A stretch of 64,000 nt of DNA from Arenibacterium halophilum. GTDB lineage: Bacteria > Pseudomonadota > Alphaproteobacteria > Rhodobacterales > Rhodobacteraceae. Positions within the stretch are counted from its first letter, which is position 1, and the number at the start of each line of letters is the position of its first letter. Location of the stretch: the NCBI RefSeq assembly GCF_005938225.1, contig NZ_VCPC01000004.1, forward strand, positions 310,001-374,000, written 5' to 3'. The position numbers were made by a program, and so were the translations under genes. This document shows, piece by piece, positions 1 through 8,700 of this stretch. The notes under the pieces are model-generated. The model worked only from the letters and a program-made list of their open reading frames with translations. It ran no database searches and had not been told where the DNA came from.

Positions 1-175
1 CACCATCGCCCGAAACTTCCCAGCCCTCGTCTGCGCGCTCCCGCAGAATCTGGAACATCATCTCACCCTTGCGCATCGTCGAGGCGTTCTCGATCTCAAG
101 CTCTTCGGCCATTGCCAAAAGGTCTTTCGGGCTTTGTGCCTTCAGATCGGACAAGTTCAGTTTTTCGATGGTCAT
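1..175 (-). CDS. rho: Transcription termination factor Rho, N-terminal fragment
   Basis: The reverse strand encodes 58 residues beginning MTIEKLNLSDLKAQSPKDL before the window ends. This matches the N-terminal helix-turn-helix-like Rho_N domain of the RNA-dependent hexameric helicase that terminates transcription. Residues such as the LAMAEELEIE stretch and the following MRKGEMMFQIL helix are typical of this domain. The RNA-binding cold-shock-like domain and the ATPase core lie outside the window. hemJ lies upstream of it in the same direction, 132 bp away, as in many alphaproteobacteria. The identification rests on the N-terminal domain only but is supported by the neighbourhood. Confidence 0.85.
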   Translation of the reverse strand, partial: MTIEKLNLSDLKAQSPKDLLAMAEELEIENASTMRKGEMMFQILRERADEGWEVSGDG

Positions 176-307
176 AGGGAAACACCCACGTAACGGGCCA
201 TGCGGCGCTGGCAATATGGTCTGCGGAAGAAACGCCACCCGGACGGGCACGCTGAAATCGCTATGTAGTGATTTGCCGGGTCCAAGTCAAACCCCTGCCG
301 ACAACAC

Positions 308-754
308 CTAGAACCGTATGACCACCGAAAACACGATCACGACCATCAGAAGCGTCGGCAGCTCGTTCATCATGCGGTAGCGACGAGCAGAAACCGTGTT
401 GGTTCCATTCATCAGGTCTTTGCGACGCCGGCCAAGCCAGTGATGAAACCATGTCATGCCAAGAACGCCGGCGGCTTTGGTCCAGGGCCAGATGCTGCTC
501 CAATTCACCAGCCCGGGCGTGAACACGAGAAAGAGGCCGAACACCCAGGTTGCAATCATCGCAGGATTCATGATCGCCCTCAGCAGGCGACGTTCCATCA
601 CCTCGAAGATCGAAGGCAACTGATCCTTGTCGGCCTGTTCAACGTGATAGACGAACAGCCGTGGCAAATAGAACAGCCCTGCCATCCAGGCGATGACCGA
701 GATGATGTGAAGTGCCTTCGTCCAGGGATAGAGCGAGATGAGGAAATCGGTCAT
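308..754 (-). CDS. hemJ: Protoporphyrinogen oxidase HemJ
   Basis: A 148-residue membrane protein with four predicted transmembrane segments (about residues 15-35, 60-80, 87-105 and 130-147). The family oxidises protoporphyrinogen IX to protoporphyrin IX in the penultimate step of haem synthesis, in the inner membrane, in bacteria that lack HemG and HemY-type oxidases. The conserved histidine sits at residue 16 in the first helix (ALHIISVIAWMAG), followed by the LPRLFVYH segment and the GxxxW-type motif near residue 97. The length is normal for the family. It is transcribed towards rho, away from the candidate origin, and its start lies at the edge of the AT-rich gap. Confidence 0.92.
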   Translation of the reverse strand: MTDFLISLYPWTKALHIISVIAWMAGLFYLPRLFVYHVEQADKDQLPSIFEVMERRLLRAIMNPAMIATWVFGLFLVFTPGLVNWSSIWPWTKAAGVLGMTWFHHWLGRRRKDLMNGTNTVSARRYRMMNELPTLLMVVIVFSVVIRF

Positions 755-769
755 GTCGGGCCTCGTGGT

Positions 770-1159
770 TCAGCCCGGCGTATCAAATAATATATAAAGA
801 AAGAAAGAAGGATTATGGTTTTGTAGAGATCCCCGGATCCGGTGGATAACTGGGTTGTCCCGCGATTTATACATGATTTGCTGACGTGAACAAAAACGTG
901 TTGTCAGCACAAGTATTTACACTTTTCTTTTAAATAACAAAAGGTTGTGGGTTTGATAAAGGGTAGCATCTTGTGGATAAATCGGGAAAAACCTATCGCC
1001 AATCCCCTATCCACATGCCTCAGGTTTTCCCAATCCACCGAAGTAAAAACCGGGAGGGCGAGTGGGTGAACGCACGAACCCCGGGATTGGTTGCACAGAA
1101 AGCCAAATTCTCCGAAAAACTTACCCAAGTCTTAACGACAAATCCCGAGGTTCATCCAC
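770..1159. other. Candidate chromosomal replication origin (oriC)
   Basis: No gene fits in this gap of about 400 bp. It holds one perfect DnaA box on the reverse strand at 972-980 (reads TTATCCACA) and three one-mismatch boxes: 841-849 (reverse, TTATCCACC), 1007-1015 (CTATCCACA) and 1152-1160 (TCATCCACA, running into the maf start codon). AT-rich tracts at about 781-830 and 915-945 could serve as unwinding elements. The chromosomal origin of several alphaproteobacteria (Caulobacter, rhizobia) lies in this haem-gene/maf neighbourhood and not next to dnaA. The region also contains divergent promoters for hemJ and maf. The assignment is an inference from boxes plus context. Confidence 0.72.
1121..1136 (+). 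promoter_or_regulatory. CtrA-like box in the candidate origin
   Basis: The sequence TTAC-N7-TTAAC differs from the CtrA consensus TTAA-N7-TTAAC by one base and lies 24 bp before the maf start codon, inside the candidate origin. One-mismatch matches of this kind are expected a few times by chance in a window of this size, so this is only a candidate. Confidence 0.3.
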
Positions 1160-1759
1160 ATGGCTGCCCACATCGTCCTTGCCTCAGGTTCCGAAACGCG
1201 CGCCTCAATGCTGCGTAACGCGGGGCTCGTCTTTGATATAGAACGTCCGCGCGTGGATGAAGAGGCCGCCAAGGCCGGGCTTTTGGCCGAACAGGCGCGC
1301 CCGCGGGACATTGCCGATGCCCTGGCCGAAATGAAGGCACGTAAGGTTTCGGCCCGCCACCCCGGCGCAATGGTAATCGGATCCGATCAGGTGCTGGATT
1401 TTCAGGGGCAGCTTTTATCGAAACCAGACGGCCCGGATCACGCGATCGAGCAGCTGTCCGCACTGCGGGGCCAACGCCACAGCCTCTATTCTGCCGCAGT
1501 GATCGTGCAGGACGGCGCGCCGATCTGGCGTCATGTCGGGCAGGTCCGGCTGCAGATGCGGGATGTCAGTGACGCCTATCTGTCGGCCTATGTCGCGCGC
1601 AACTGGGAGGATATTCGCCACAGCGTCGGGGCCTATCAACTGGAACGCGAAGGGATCCGCCTGTTTACGGCCATTGACGGCGATTACTTTACAGTTTTGG
1701 GTATGCCCCTGTTGCAGGTACTGAATTTTCTGGCGTTGCGGGGGGATATCGAGACATGA
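1160..1759 (+). CDS. maf: Maf-like nucleotide pyrophosphatase
   Basis: A 199-residue protein of the Maf/YhdE/YceF family, which hydrolyses non-canonical or modified nucleoside triphosphates to monophosphates and so keeps them out of nucleic acids. The N-terminal ASGSETRASMLR motif (S-x-S-x-x-R), the VIGSDQVL segment carrying the catalytic aspartate near residue 75, the LLSKP motif and the SVGAYQLEREG segment are all present. The ATG at 1160 follows a DnaA-like box directly. It opens an operon with aroE, with which it shares an ATGA start/stop overlap. It cannot be assigned to dTTP/UTP or m7GTP specificity from the sequence alone. Confidence 0.9.
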   Translation: MAAHIVLASGSETRASMLRNAGLVFDIERPRVDEEAAKAGLLAEQARPRDIADALAEMKARKVSARHPGAMVIGSDQVLDFQGQLLSKPDGPDHAIEQLSALRGQRHSLYSAAVIVQDGAPIWRHVGQVRLQMRDVSDAYLSAYVARNWEDIRHSVGAYQLEREGIRLFTAIDGDYFTVLGMPLLQVLNFLALRGDIET

Positions 1760-2589
1760 CGGAAAAACGGATACCCCTGGCCGGCTTGATCGGGTCGCCG
1801 GTTGCCCATTCCCGTTCGCCGCAGTTGCATCAGCATTGGCTGCGCAATTTCGGTATCAAGGGCTTTTACGTGCCGATGGATGTGGCTCACGGCGACCTGG
1901 AGCAGGTCATTCGCACCCTTCCCCGCATGGGGTTCGTCGGCGTCAACGTCACGATCCCGCATAAAGAGGCGGTAATGGCGATTGCCGATCTGATCACCGA
2001 CCGGGCCACGTTGATTGGCGCGGCGAATACGCTGATCTTCCGCAAGGATGGCAAGATTCACGCGGATAATACCGACGGGTACGGGTTTATCGAGAATCTG
2101 CGCAGCGGTGCCCCGAACTGGACGGCAAAATCCGGGCCCGCCGTGGTGCTGGGCGCCGGTGGGGCCGCGCGGGCGGTTGTCGCGTCGCTGTCGGATGCGG
2201 GTGTGCCGGATATTATCCTGTCGAACCGCACGCGGGTCCGCGCGGAAAAGCTGAAACAGGATTTTGGCCAGCGGGTGCGTGTTGTCGATTGGGTGCAGGC
2301 CGGCAATGTGATCGACGAGGCCGCGTTGATCGTGAACACCACCTCGCTTGGCATGGTTGGCAAACCCGAGTTGCGCGTACCGCTGGATGGGCTGACTCCC
2401 GACAAGGTGGTGACCGACCTGGTCTATACGCCTTTGAAAACCCCGCTTCTGCAAACGGCAGAGGCTGCAGGCTGCACCGTGGTTGACGGGTTGGGAATGC
2501 TGATTCATCAGGCGGTTCCGGCCTTCGAACGCTGGTTCGGCCACCGCCCCGAGGTTGACGACAGCACGCGCAAGGCGATCCTGGGATGA
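1756..2589 (+). CDS. aroE: Shikimate dehydrogenase
   Basis: A 277-residue NADP-dependent enzyme that reduces 3-dehydroshikimate to shikimate in aromatic amino acid synthesis. The N-terminal substrate domain shows GSPVAHSRSPQLHQ, the catalytic lysine in VTIPHKEAV and the aspartate in DNTDGYGF; the Rossmann motif GAGGAARAV follows near residue 132, with the NRT segment typical of NADP preference. Length is standard. It overlaps maf upstream and coaE downstream by four bases each, so translation of the three is probably coupled. Confidence 0.95.
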   Translation: MTEKRIPLAGLIGSPVAHSRSPQLHQHWLRNFGIKGFYVPMDVAHGDLEQVIRTLPRMGFVGVNVTIPHKEAVMAIADLITDRATLIGAANTLIFRKDGKIHADNTDGYGFIENLRSGAPNWTAKSGPAVVLGAGGAARAVVASLSDAGVPDIILSNRTRVRAEKLKQDFGQRVRVVDWVQAGNVIDEAALIVNTTSLGMVGKPELRVPLDGLTPDKVVTDLVYTPLKTPLLQTAEAAGCTVVDGLGMLIHQAVPAFERWFGHRPEVDDSTRKAILG

Positions 2590-3179
2590 CGTTCAAACTG
2601 GGCCTGACCGGATCCATCGGCATGGGCAAAAGCACCACCGCGCAGATGTTCCGGGACGAAGGGTGCGAGGTGTGGGATGCCGATGCCGCCGTGCATCGCG
2701 TTTATGCCGCCGGCGGCAGCGCGGTGGGCCCCATGCGCGCGGCCTTTCCGCAGGCGATTGTCGATGGCGCAGTCGATCGCGGCGCTTTGAAAACGATCAT
2801 CGCCGCCGACCCGACCGCGCTGAAAACCATCGAAACCATTGTGCACCCACTGCTGAAACAGGACCGCGCGGATTTTCTTGCCAATGCGACGGCGGACATA
2901 TTGGTCTACGATATTCCGCTGTTGTTCGAGACCGGCGGAAATGCGGGGATGGACGCCGTGGCCTGCGTTTCCGTCGATGCACAGACGCAGGAAGCCCGCG
3001 TTCTGGCGCGGGGCACCATGACGGCCGAGCAATTTCAGATGATCCGTGAAAAACAGATGCCCGATGCCGAAAAACGCGCCCGCGCGGACTATGTCATCGT
3101 GACCGATACGCTTGAACATGCGCGCGCGCAGGTGCAAAACATCGTCTCAACCATCCGGGCGGGGCTGCGCAATGCGTGA
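2586..3179 (+). CDS. coaE: Dephospho-CoA kinase
   Basis: A 197-residue P-loop kinase that phosphorylates dephospho-CoA at the 3' hydroxyl, the last step of coenzyme A synthesis. The Walker A motif GSIGMGKS lies at residues 9-16, followed by the conserved [10 protein letters not shown] segment, the HPLLKQ motif and the [10 protein letters not shown] segment. Size is normal. It overlaps aroE by four bases (ATGA) and its last eight bases overlap the start of dnaQ. Confidence 0.95.
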   Translation: MTFKLGLTGSIGMGKSTTAQMFRDEGCEVWDADAAVHRVYAAGGSAVGPMRAAFPQAIVDGAVDRGALKTIIAADPTALKTIETIVHPLLKQDRADFLANATADILVYDIPLLFETGGNAGMDAVACVSVDAQTQEARVLARGTMTAEQFQMIREKQMPDAEKRARADYVIVTDTLEHARAQVQNIVSTIRAGLRNA

Positions 3180-3858
3180 AATCGTACTTGATACGGAAAC
3201 GACGGGATTCGACCCTGAACAAGGCGATCGGATCGTGGAAATCGGCGGAGTCGAGCTGCTGAACCACGTCGCCACGGGGCGCACCTATCATCAGTACATC
3301 AACCCCGAACGCGACATGCCGCAAGAGGCGTTCGAGGTGCACGGGCTGTCCATCGACTTTCTGAAGGACAAGCCGGTGTTCGCGAAGATCGGGCAGGAAT
3401 TCCTTGATTTCGTGGGCGACGCCAAGCTGGTGATCCACAATGCCGCGTTTGACATGAAATTCCTGAACGCCGAGCTGAAGTGGATGGGCCTACCGCAACT
3501 GCCGTGGGAACAGGCGTTGGACACGCTGGCGATTGCGCGCAAACGCTTCCCGGGGTCGCCCGCCTCGCTGGATGCGCTGTGCCGCCGGTTCGGAATCGAC
3601 AATTCGTCGCGCACGTTGCACGGCGCGTTGCTCGACTCGGAAATTCTCGCCGATGTGTATCTGGAGCTGATTGGTGGGCGGCAGCCCGATTTTGCGCTGT
3701 CGCAGGACACCACGGACACGCAAAGCGCTGCGACAGAGACATGGCGCCCGCAACCACGCCCTGCCCCGCTGCCGTCGCGGATTTCACAGGCTGAGAAGGC
3801 CGCGCATGACGCTTTCGTGGAGAAACTGGGGGCCGAAGCCCTGTGGCGGCGCGCCTGA
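3172..3858 (+). CDS. dnaQ: DNA polymerase III epsilon subunit (3'-5' exonuclease)
   Basis: A 228-residue DEDDh exonuclease, the proofreading subunit of the replicative polymerase. Exo I is DTETTG with D7 and E9, Exo II is [10 protein letters not shown], and Exo III is [14 protein letters not shown], which supplies the catalytic histidine and aspartate. The start at 3172 gives [11 protein letters not shown], the usual N-terminus; an upstream in-frame ATG at 3112 would add 20 residues that overlap coaE and look unnatural. The C-terminal tail (after residue 170) should contact the alpha subunit. It ends the maf operon and faces secB across a 27-bp gap. Confidence 0.95.
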   Translation: MREIVLDTETTGFDPEQGDRIVEIGGVELLNHVATGRTYHQYINPERDMPQEAFEVHGLSIDFLKDKPVFAKIGQEFLDFVGDAKLVIHNAAFDMKFLNAELKWMGLPQLPWEQALDTLAIARKRFPGSPASLDALCRRFGIDNSSRTLHGALLDSEILADVYLELIGGRQPDFALSQDTTDTQSAATETWRPQPRPAPLPSRISQAEKAAHDAFVEKLGAEALWRRA

Positions 3859-3885
3859 CCGGATGACCGGGCGCGCCTGCGTGGC

Positions 3886-4386
3886 TTAGGCCGTGCCGGT
3901 CGCGCCGGTCTGGGCTGCCTGACGGCGCGCGATTTCGGCGCGATAAATTTGCACGAAATCAATGTTTTCCAGGTTCAGCGGCGGATAACCACCGTCGCGG
4001 GTCACGTCGCTGACGATCCGGCGCAGGAACGGGAACAGCATCCGCGGGCATTCGATCAGCAGGAAGGGGTGCATCTGTTCTTCGGGCACGCCCTGAATGC
4101 GGAACACGCCGACATATTCGATTTCCATCAGAAACAGCTTGTCGCCACTTTCCTTGGCCTTGGATTCGATGTTCAGCTTGATCATCACTTCGAACTGGTG
4201 GTCGGCTTCGCGCTTTTTCGCGTCAAGGTTCACCTGAACCGAAATGTCTGGGTTCACCTCTCCGGTGCCGCCGCGCTGCGCCATCACGTTTTCGAATGAA
4301 AGATCGCGAACGAATTGGCCCAGAATGTTCATCTGAACCTGTGGCTGTTGTTGGCCCTCTGCGGGTGTTGCGCCGTTTTCCGACAT
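3886..4386 (-). CDS. secB: Protein-export chaperone SecB
   Basis: A 166-residue tetrameric cytosolic chaperone that holds preproteins unfolded and passes them to SecA. The conserved core runs from QMNILGQFVRDLSFEN through VQVNLDAKKREADHQFEV and VEYVGVFRIQGVPEEQMHPFL. The start at 4386 is chosen because a GAGGAG ribosome-binding site sits seven bases before it; an upstream TTG would add only five residues. The N-terminal Gln-rich tail is typical of alphaproteobacterial SecB. It lies downstream of fxsA on the same strand, in the conserved order seen near the origin in this class. Confidence 0.95.
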   Translation of the reverse strand: MSENGATPAEGQQQPQVQMNILGQFVRDLSFENVMAQRGGTGEVNPDISVQVNLDAKKREADHQFEVMIKLNIESKAKESGDKLFLMEIEYVGVFRIQGVPEEQMHPFLLIECPRMLFPFLRRIVSDVTRDGGYPPLNLENIDFVQIYRAEIARRQAAQTGATGTA

Positions 4387-4444
4387 GTAAAAGCTCCTCA
4401 AGCAAACCTGTTGGGCGGCTGATTACCAGCTTGTCCCGCGCTTC

Positions 4445-4963
4445 TCAATGGCGGTTTGACGGCTGGTCCGGGTCCGATGTCCACCCCGAAGGCCCGCGGT
4501 TCACGCGCGGCTCGGGGCTGACGTCCTCGTATTCGCCATCAATCACTTGACCGCCCTGCGGCCCGCGCCGGTGCTGCGGCCCCGGTTGCGGACCCGGGCC
4601 CATGCTGAACCGCTGTACCTTGACCCGTTTTGCAAGGAACCGGAACGCAGCGTGGCGCACCGTTGGGATCAACAGCGCAAAGCCGACAGCGTCGGTGAAA
4701 AACCCCGGCGTCAGCAACAGAACACCAGCGACCAAAATCATCGCCCCATGAGCCAACGGCTCGGTCGGGTCGCGCAACTCGTTGAAACTTTGCCCCAGTT
4801 GCGCAATCGCCATGCGGCCCTGGGTTTTCACCAGCCATGTGCCCGCAATTGCCGTCAGGATCACGATGGCCAAGGTGGGAACCAGCCCGATGGCGCCGCC
4901 AACCTGAATGAACAGCGCGATTTCGACGATCGGAACCATCAGAAAGGCCAGAAACAGATACAT
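4445..4963 (-). CDS. fxsA: FxsA family membrane protein
   Basis: A 172-residue cytoplasmic membrane protein with an N-terminal hydrophobic segment (about residues 2-20), the family signature around residues 20-45 (VGGAIGLVPTLAIVILTAIAGTW), and further hydrophobic stretches at about 72-100. The C-terminal 50 residues are hydrophilic and rich in Gly, Pro and Gln. E. coli FxsA relieves phage T7 exclusion by plasmid F; the ordinary role is not known. It is divergent from the Tim44-like gene and precedes secB by 58 bp. Confidence 0.88.
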   Translation of the reverse strand: MYLFLAFLMVPIVEIALFIQVGGAIGLVPTLAIVILTAIAGTWLVKTQGRMAIAQLGQSFNELRDPTEPLAHGAMILVAGVLLLTPGFFTDAVGFALLIPTVRHAAFRFLAKRVKVQRFSMGPGPQPGPQHRRGPQGGQVIDGEYEDVSPEPRVNRGPSGWTSDPDQPSNRH

Positions 4964-5078
4964 GCGGCAAAACCTCTTGTTCGGTGTGCAGTGGTGGACT
5001 CGGTCCCATCGGTCACCTACATAAGTCTTCGACGCCGCGCTTACAAAGCCGATGCCAGAAAACGAGGTTACGACCCCA

Positions 5079-5735
5079 ATGAATTCACCCCTGATTCAGC
5101 TTATTGTTCTGGCTGGAATCGCCATTTTCCTGATCCTGCGGCTGAAAAGCGTGCTTGGAACTCGGGAAGGTTTCGAAAAACCACCCCTGCCGACGCCGCA
5201 GTCGAAATCCGGACGCCGCGATTTCGAAGTGATCGAAGGCGGTCCCGACCTGGACATCGACGACAATGTCGAGCCCGATAGCGACGATGCGCGCGAACTG
5301 GCCGCGATGAAGCGGATCGAACCTGCCTTTTCCGTGACGGAATTCATTCAGGGCGCGCGCGGTGCCTATGAAATGATTGTGATGAGCTTTGAGCGCGGGG
5401 ATATCGTCGACATCCGCCCGTTCCTGGCCGATGACGTATACGATGCGTTTTCCGACGTGGTTGCCCATCGCGAAGAACAGGGCCTGAAGATCGAGGCGGA
5501 ATTCATCGGTGTGCGCGAAACCCGCGTTCAGGACGTTCGGTTCGACAAAGATACGAACCGCGCGGAAATCACGATGCGCTTCGTAGGCGAACTGACCTCG
5601 GTTGTGCGGGACCGTGGCGGCGACATCATCGAAGGCAGCGCCACCACCGCCAAGCGCCAGAAAGACAGCTGGACCTTCGCGCGGACCATGGGGTCCGACG
5701 ATCCCAACTGGATCCTTGTCGCCACGGACGCATGA
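5079..5735 (+). CDS. Tim44/TimA-like domain membrane protein
   Basis: A 218-residue protein with an N-terminal transmembrane helix (NSPLIQLIVLAGIAIFLIL) and a C-terminal Tim44-like domain at about residues 80-218. In mitochondria this fold anchors the import motor to the inner membrane; the bacterial relatives are membrane-attached proteins of uncertain job that lie next to mltA and fxsA in alphaproteobacteria. The start at 5079 fits the family N-terminus and has a weak GAGG site 11 bases upstream; the ATG at 5052 is the alternative and adds nine residues. It overlaps mltA by four bases. Confidence 0.85.
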   Translation: MNSPLIQLIVLAGIAIFLILRLKSVLGTREGFEKPPLPTPQSKSGRRDFEVIEGGPDLDIDDNVEPDSDDARELAAMKRIEPAFSVTEFIQGARGAYEMIVMSFERGDIVDIRPFLADDVYDAFSDVVAHREEQGLKIEAEFIGVRETRVQDVRFDKDTNRAEITMRFVGELTSVVRDRGGDIIEGSATTAKRQKDSWTFARTMGSDDPNWILVATDA

Positions 5736-6772
5736 TTGGCGCGCTGCGTGCCCTTGCGCTGGCCGGTTCGGTCCTGATGGCCGGCGACGGGCGGGCCGAG
5801 GTCACGCACGACATTCTTGAGTTTTCCGATCTCGACGGCTGGGCGGATGACGATCATGACGCGGCCCTGGCCGCGTTTCGCAACACCTGCGCGGATTTCA
5901 ACGATCCTGACTGGCTGTCACTTTGCGCCGTCGCGGATACCATCGCACCGGGCAAGGCACGTGGCTTTTTCGAGCTGTTCTTCCGCCCTGTGCTGGTGGG
6001 AAATGGCGAACCGGCGCTGTTCACCGGATATTTCGAGCCCGAGCTGGATGGATCGCTGTCCCGCACCGACCGCTTCAGATATCCGCTGTACAAAATGCCG
6101 CCCGAGGCGCGCGATAATAACCCCTGGTTGACCCGCGAAGAGATTCTGACCAGCGAGGTGATGCAAGGGCGCGGTCTGGAAATTGCTTGGGTTGATGACC
6201 CGGTCGAGCTGTTTTTCCTGCAAATCCAAGGCTCTGGCCGGATCCGCCTGACCAATGGCAAAATGCTGCGCGTTGGGTACGGCGGGGCCAACGGACATCC
6301 CTACCGCTCGATTGGCGTTGAACTGGTGCGGCGAGGGATTTATGGCGCGCATCAGGTCAGCGCGCAGGTGATCAAGAACTGGGTGCGCCGCAATCCCGAG
6401 GCTGGCGAAGCTTTGCTGTATCACAACCCGTCTTATGTGTTTTTCCGCCGAATCCGCAGCATCCCGGCGCAGGATGGCCCGCTTGGCGCGATGAACCGGT
6501 CGGTCACGGCGATGCGCTCGGTCGCGGTGGACCCTGACTTCACCCCGCTGGGCGTGCCGGTCTGGGTGGAAAAAGACGGTGCCGATCCGCTGCGCCGCTT
6601 GATGGTGGCACAGGATACGGGGTCGGCGATCAAGGGCGCGCAGCGGGCTGATATCTTCTTTGGCACGGGTGATGCAGCCGGTCAGGCCGCGGGCAAGCTG
6701 CGCGATCCCGGGCGCATGGTGATGCTGATGCCGATTCAGCGCGCCTATGCGATGGTGCCGGACGGACTCTGA
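5732..6772 (+). CDS. mltA: Membrane-bound lytic murein transglycosylase A (MltA)
   Basis: A 346-residue enzyme with a cleavable signal peptide (first 22 residues ending GRAEV), an MltA domain and a C-terminal 3D domain. It cuts the MurNAc-GlcNAc bond of peptidoglycan with formation of 1,6-anhydromuramic acid. The motifs FTGYFEPELDGS and LQIQGSGRIRL mark the first domain; AQDTGSAIKGAQRADIF with the catalytic aspartate, followed by FGTGDAAGQAAG, marks the 3D domain. The lipobox cysteine of E. coli MltA is not evident. It overlaps the Tim44-like gene (ATGA) and smr (TGATG). Confidence 0.93.
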   Translation: MIGALRALALAGSVLMAGDGRAEVTHDILEFSDLDGWADDDHDAALAAFRNTCADFNDPDWLSLCAVADTIAPGKARGFFELFFRPVLVGNGEPALFTGYFEPELDGSLSRTDRFRYPLYKMPPEARDNNPWLTREEILTSEVMQGRGLEIAWVDDPVELFFLQIQGSGRIRLTNGKMLRVGYGGANGHPYRSIGVELVRRGIYGAHQVSAQVIKNWVRRNPEAGEALLYHNPSYVFFRRIRSIPAQDGPLGAMNRSVTAMRSVAVDPDFTPLGVPVWVEKDGADPLRRLMVAQDTGSAIKGAQRADIFFGTGDAAGQAAGKLRDPGRMVMLMPIQRAYAMVPDGL

Positions 6773-7311
6773 TGAAACGCCGCCGCCCTACCCCGGACGA
6801 GCTGGACCTGTGGAACCGTGTTGCGGCCAGCGCCCAGCGGATGCACCCCGGGCCTGTTCCCACGCCACCAAAGCCGCCCGCAAACCCCACGCCGGAGCGT
6901 AAGGCGAGGCCGCGCGTGGCCCCGCCCGCACCCGTGCGCACCACGATGCCCGCGCCGCGCGGCCCGGTGATGGATGCAAAATCCCATGCCCGCATGACGC
7001 GCGGCAAGATGAAGCCCGAGGCCCGGATCGACCTCCACGGCATGACGCTGGATCAGGCCCACCCGGCCTTGGTACGGTTCATCCTGTCGTCGCACGACAG
7101 AGGCAAACGACTGGTCCTTGTGATCACCGGCAAAGGCAAACAGAGCGAGGATTCGGGCCCTATTCCCCGTGTTCGGGGCATTCTGCGGCGCCAGGTGCCG
7201 CATTGGCTGGCCACACCACCACTTGCGCAGGCGGTGCTGGATTACACGCCCGCGCATATCCGCCACGGAGGCGAAGGCGCCTTTTACGTCTACCTCAGGC
7301 GCCTTCGTTAA
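6772..7311 (+). CDS. Smr domain protein
   Basis: A 179-residue protein with a Pro/Arg-rich low-complexity N-terminus (residues 20-60) and a C-terminal Smr domain at about 82-179. The domain signatures RIDLHGMTLDQA, VLVITGKGKQ and HGGEGAFYVYLRR are present. Smr domains of this small stand-alone type nick or cleave nucleic acids; in the MutS2 family they act in recombination or ribosome rescue. The cellular role of this one is not known. It is the last gene of the Tim44-mltA-smr operon and meets hslU tail to tail with six bases between. Confidence 0.9.
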   Translation: MKRRRPTPDELDLWNRVAASAQRMHPGPVPTPPKPPANPTPERKARPRVAPPAPVRTTMPAPRGPVMDAKSHARMTRGKMKPEARIDLHGMTLDQAHPALVRFILSSHDRGKRLVLVITGKGKQSEDSGPIPRVRGILRRQVPHWLATPPLAQAVLDYTPAHIRHGGEGAFYVYLRRLR

Positions 7312-7317
7312 ACGGGT

Positions 7318-8625
7318 CTACAGCACATAGCGGCTGACATCGGTCGATCGGGCCAGCTCGCCGACATTGGTTTCCACGAAATCAGCATCAACAGTGATTG
7401 CTTCGCCGCCTTTGTCGGGCGCGGTGAAGGACAGTTCTTCGAACACACGCTCCATCACCGTATAAAGCCGCCGCGCTCCGATATTCTCGACCGACTGGTT
7501 CACCTCGGCCGCGATCTTGGCCAGCGCGGCGATGCCGTCGTCGGTGAAGGTGACGGTCACATCCTCAGTGCCCATCAAGGCGGTATACTGGCGCGTCAAT
7601 GCGTTGTCGGTTTCGGTCAGGATGCGGACGAAATCCGCCTCGGTCAGCGCGCGCAGCTCGACCCGGATCGGCAGCCGACCCTGAAGTTCGGGCAGCAGGT
7701 CCGACGGTTTGGCGATGTGGAACGCGCCCGAGGCGATGAACAGAATGTGGTCCGTCTTGACCGGGCCATGCTTGGTCGACACGGTCGTGCCCTCGATCAG
7801 CGGCAAGAGATCGCGCTGCACGCCTTCGCGGCTGACATCGCCGCCGCGCGCATCGGATCGGGCGCAAACCTTGTCGATTTCATCCAGGAACACGATGCCG
7901 TTCTGTTCCACCGCTTCAAGCGCGGTCCGGGTGACGGTTTCGTCGTCCAGCAGCTTGTCAGCCTCTTCCCCGATCAGGATCTCATAGCTGTCAGCCACCG
8001 TCAGCTTGCGCCGTTGTGTGCGCCCGCCCATGGCCTTTCCGAACAGGTCGCCAAGGTTCATCATGCCCATATTGGCACCGGGCTGGCCCGGAATGTCGAA
8101 CATCGACATCGGGTTCGAGGTGTCGGCCAAATCCAGCTCGATCACCGTATCGTCCAGCTCGCCATTCTTCAGCTTCCTGCGGAACATCTCGCGCGTGGCT
8201 TCGCGCGCGTCTTCCCCCGCAATGGCGGAAATAACGCGTTCTTCGGCGGCACTGTGGGCGCGAGCCTTCACATCCTCGCGCATGTACTCGCGCGTCAGGG
8301 CAATGGCACTGTCGACCAGATCGCGGACGATCTGTTCGACGTCGCGGCCAACATAGCCAACCTCGGTGAACTTCGTCGCTTCGACCTTGATAAACGGCGC
8401 TCGCGCCAGCTTTGCCAAGCGACGGCTGATTTCCGTTTTGCCAACGCCGGTCGGCCCGATCATCAGAATGTTCTTCGGGTACACCTCGTCGCGCAGATCG
8501 TCGGACAGTTGCTTGCGCCGCCAACGGTTGCGCAGCGCCACGGCGACGGCGCGTTTGGCATCCTTCTGGCCAATGATGTAGCGGTCCAACTCGCTGACGA
8601 TTTCGCGGGGGGTCAGATCGGTCAT
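7318..8625 (-). CDS. hslU: ATP-dependent protease ATPase subunit HslU
   Basis: A 435-residue AAA+ unfoldase that feeds substrates into the HslV peptidase. Walker A is GPTGVGKT at residues 57-64, Walker B is in [10 protein letters not shown], the pore loop is GYVGRD near residue 89, and the C-terminal tail ends in a hydrophobic leucine (VSRYVL) as needed to dock into HslV. The I-domain insertion at about 110-230 is present. It follows hslV by 73 bp, a gap filled by two strong palindromes. Confidence 0.97.
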   Translation of the reverse strand: MTDLTPREIVSELDRYIIGQKDAKRAVAVALRNRWRRKQLSDDLRDEVYPKNILMIGPTGVGKTEISRRLAKLARAPFIKVEATKFTEVGYVGRDVEQIVRDLVDSAIALTREYMREDVKARAHSAAEERVISAIAGEDAREATREMFRRKLKNGELDDTVIELDLADTSNPMSMFDIPGQPGANMGMMNLGDLFGKAMGGRTQRRKLTVADSYEILIGEEADKLLDDETVTRTALEAVEQNGIVFLDEIDKVCARSDARGGDVSREGVQRDLLPLIEGTTVSTKHGPVKTDHILFIASGAFHIAKPSDLLPELQGRLPIRVELRALTEADFVRILTETDNALTRQYTALMGTEDVTVTFTDDGIAALAKIAAEVNQSVENIGARRLYTVMERVFEELSFTAPDKGGEAITVDADFVETNVGELARSTDVSRYVL

Positions 8626-8654
8626 GTTCTGTCTTTCGTACCGGTGGCGTGGCC

Positions 8655-8700
8655 CAAGACTTTCTTTGAAAGTCTTGTCGAAAATTTCCAGGAAATTTTC
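8655..8700 (-). repeat. Two tandem perfect palindromes between hslV and hslU
   Basis: Two adjacent inverted repeats fill the hslV-hslU gap. The first has 10-bp arms at 8655-8664 and 8668-8677 (CAAGACTTTC) around a 3-base loop. The second has 10-bp arms at 8680-8689 and 8691-8700 (GAAAATTTCC) around a single base and covers the last bases of hslV. In the transcript both would form hairpins. They may protect or attenuate the hslVU mRNA, or be a dispersed intergenic repeat. Confidence 0.75.
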
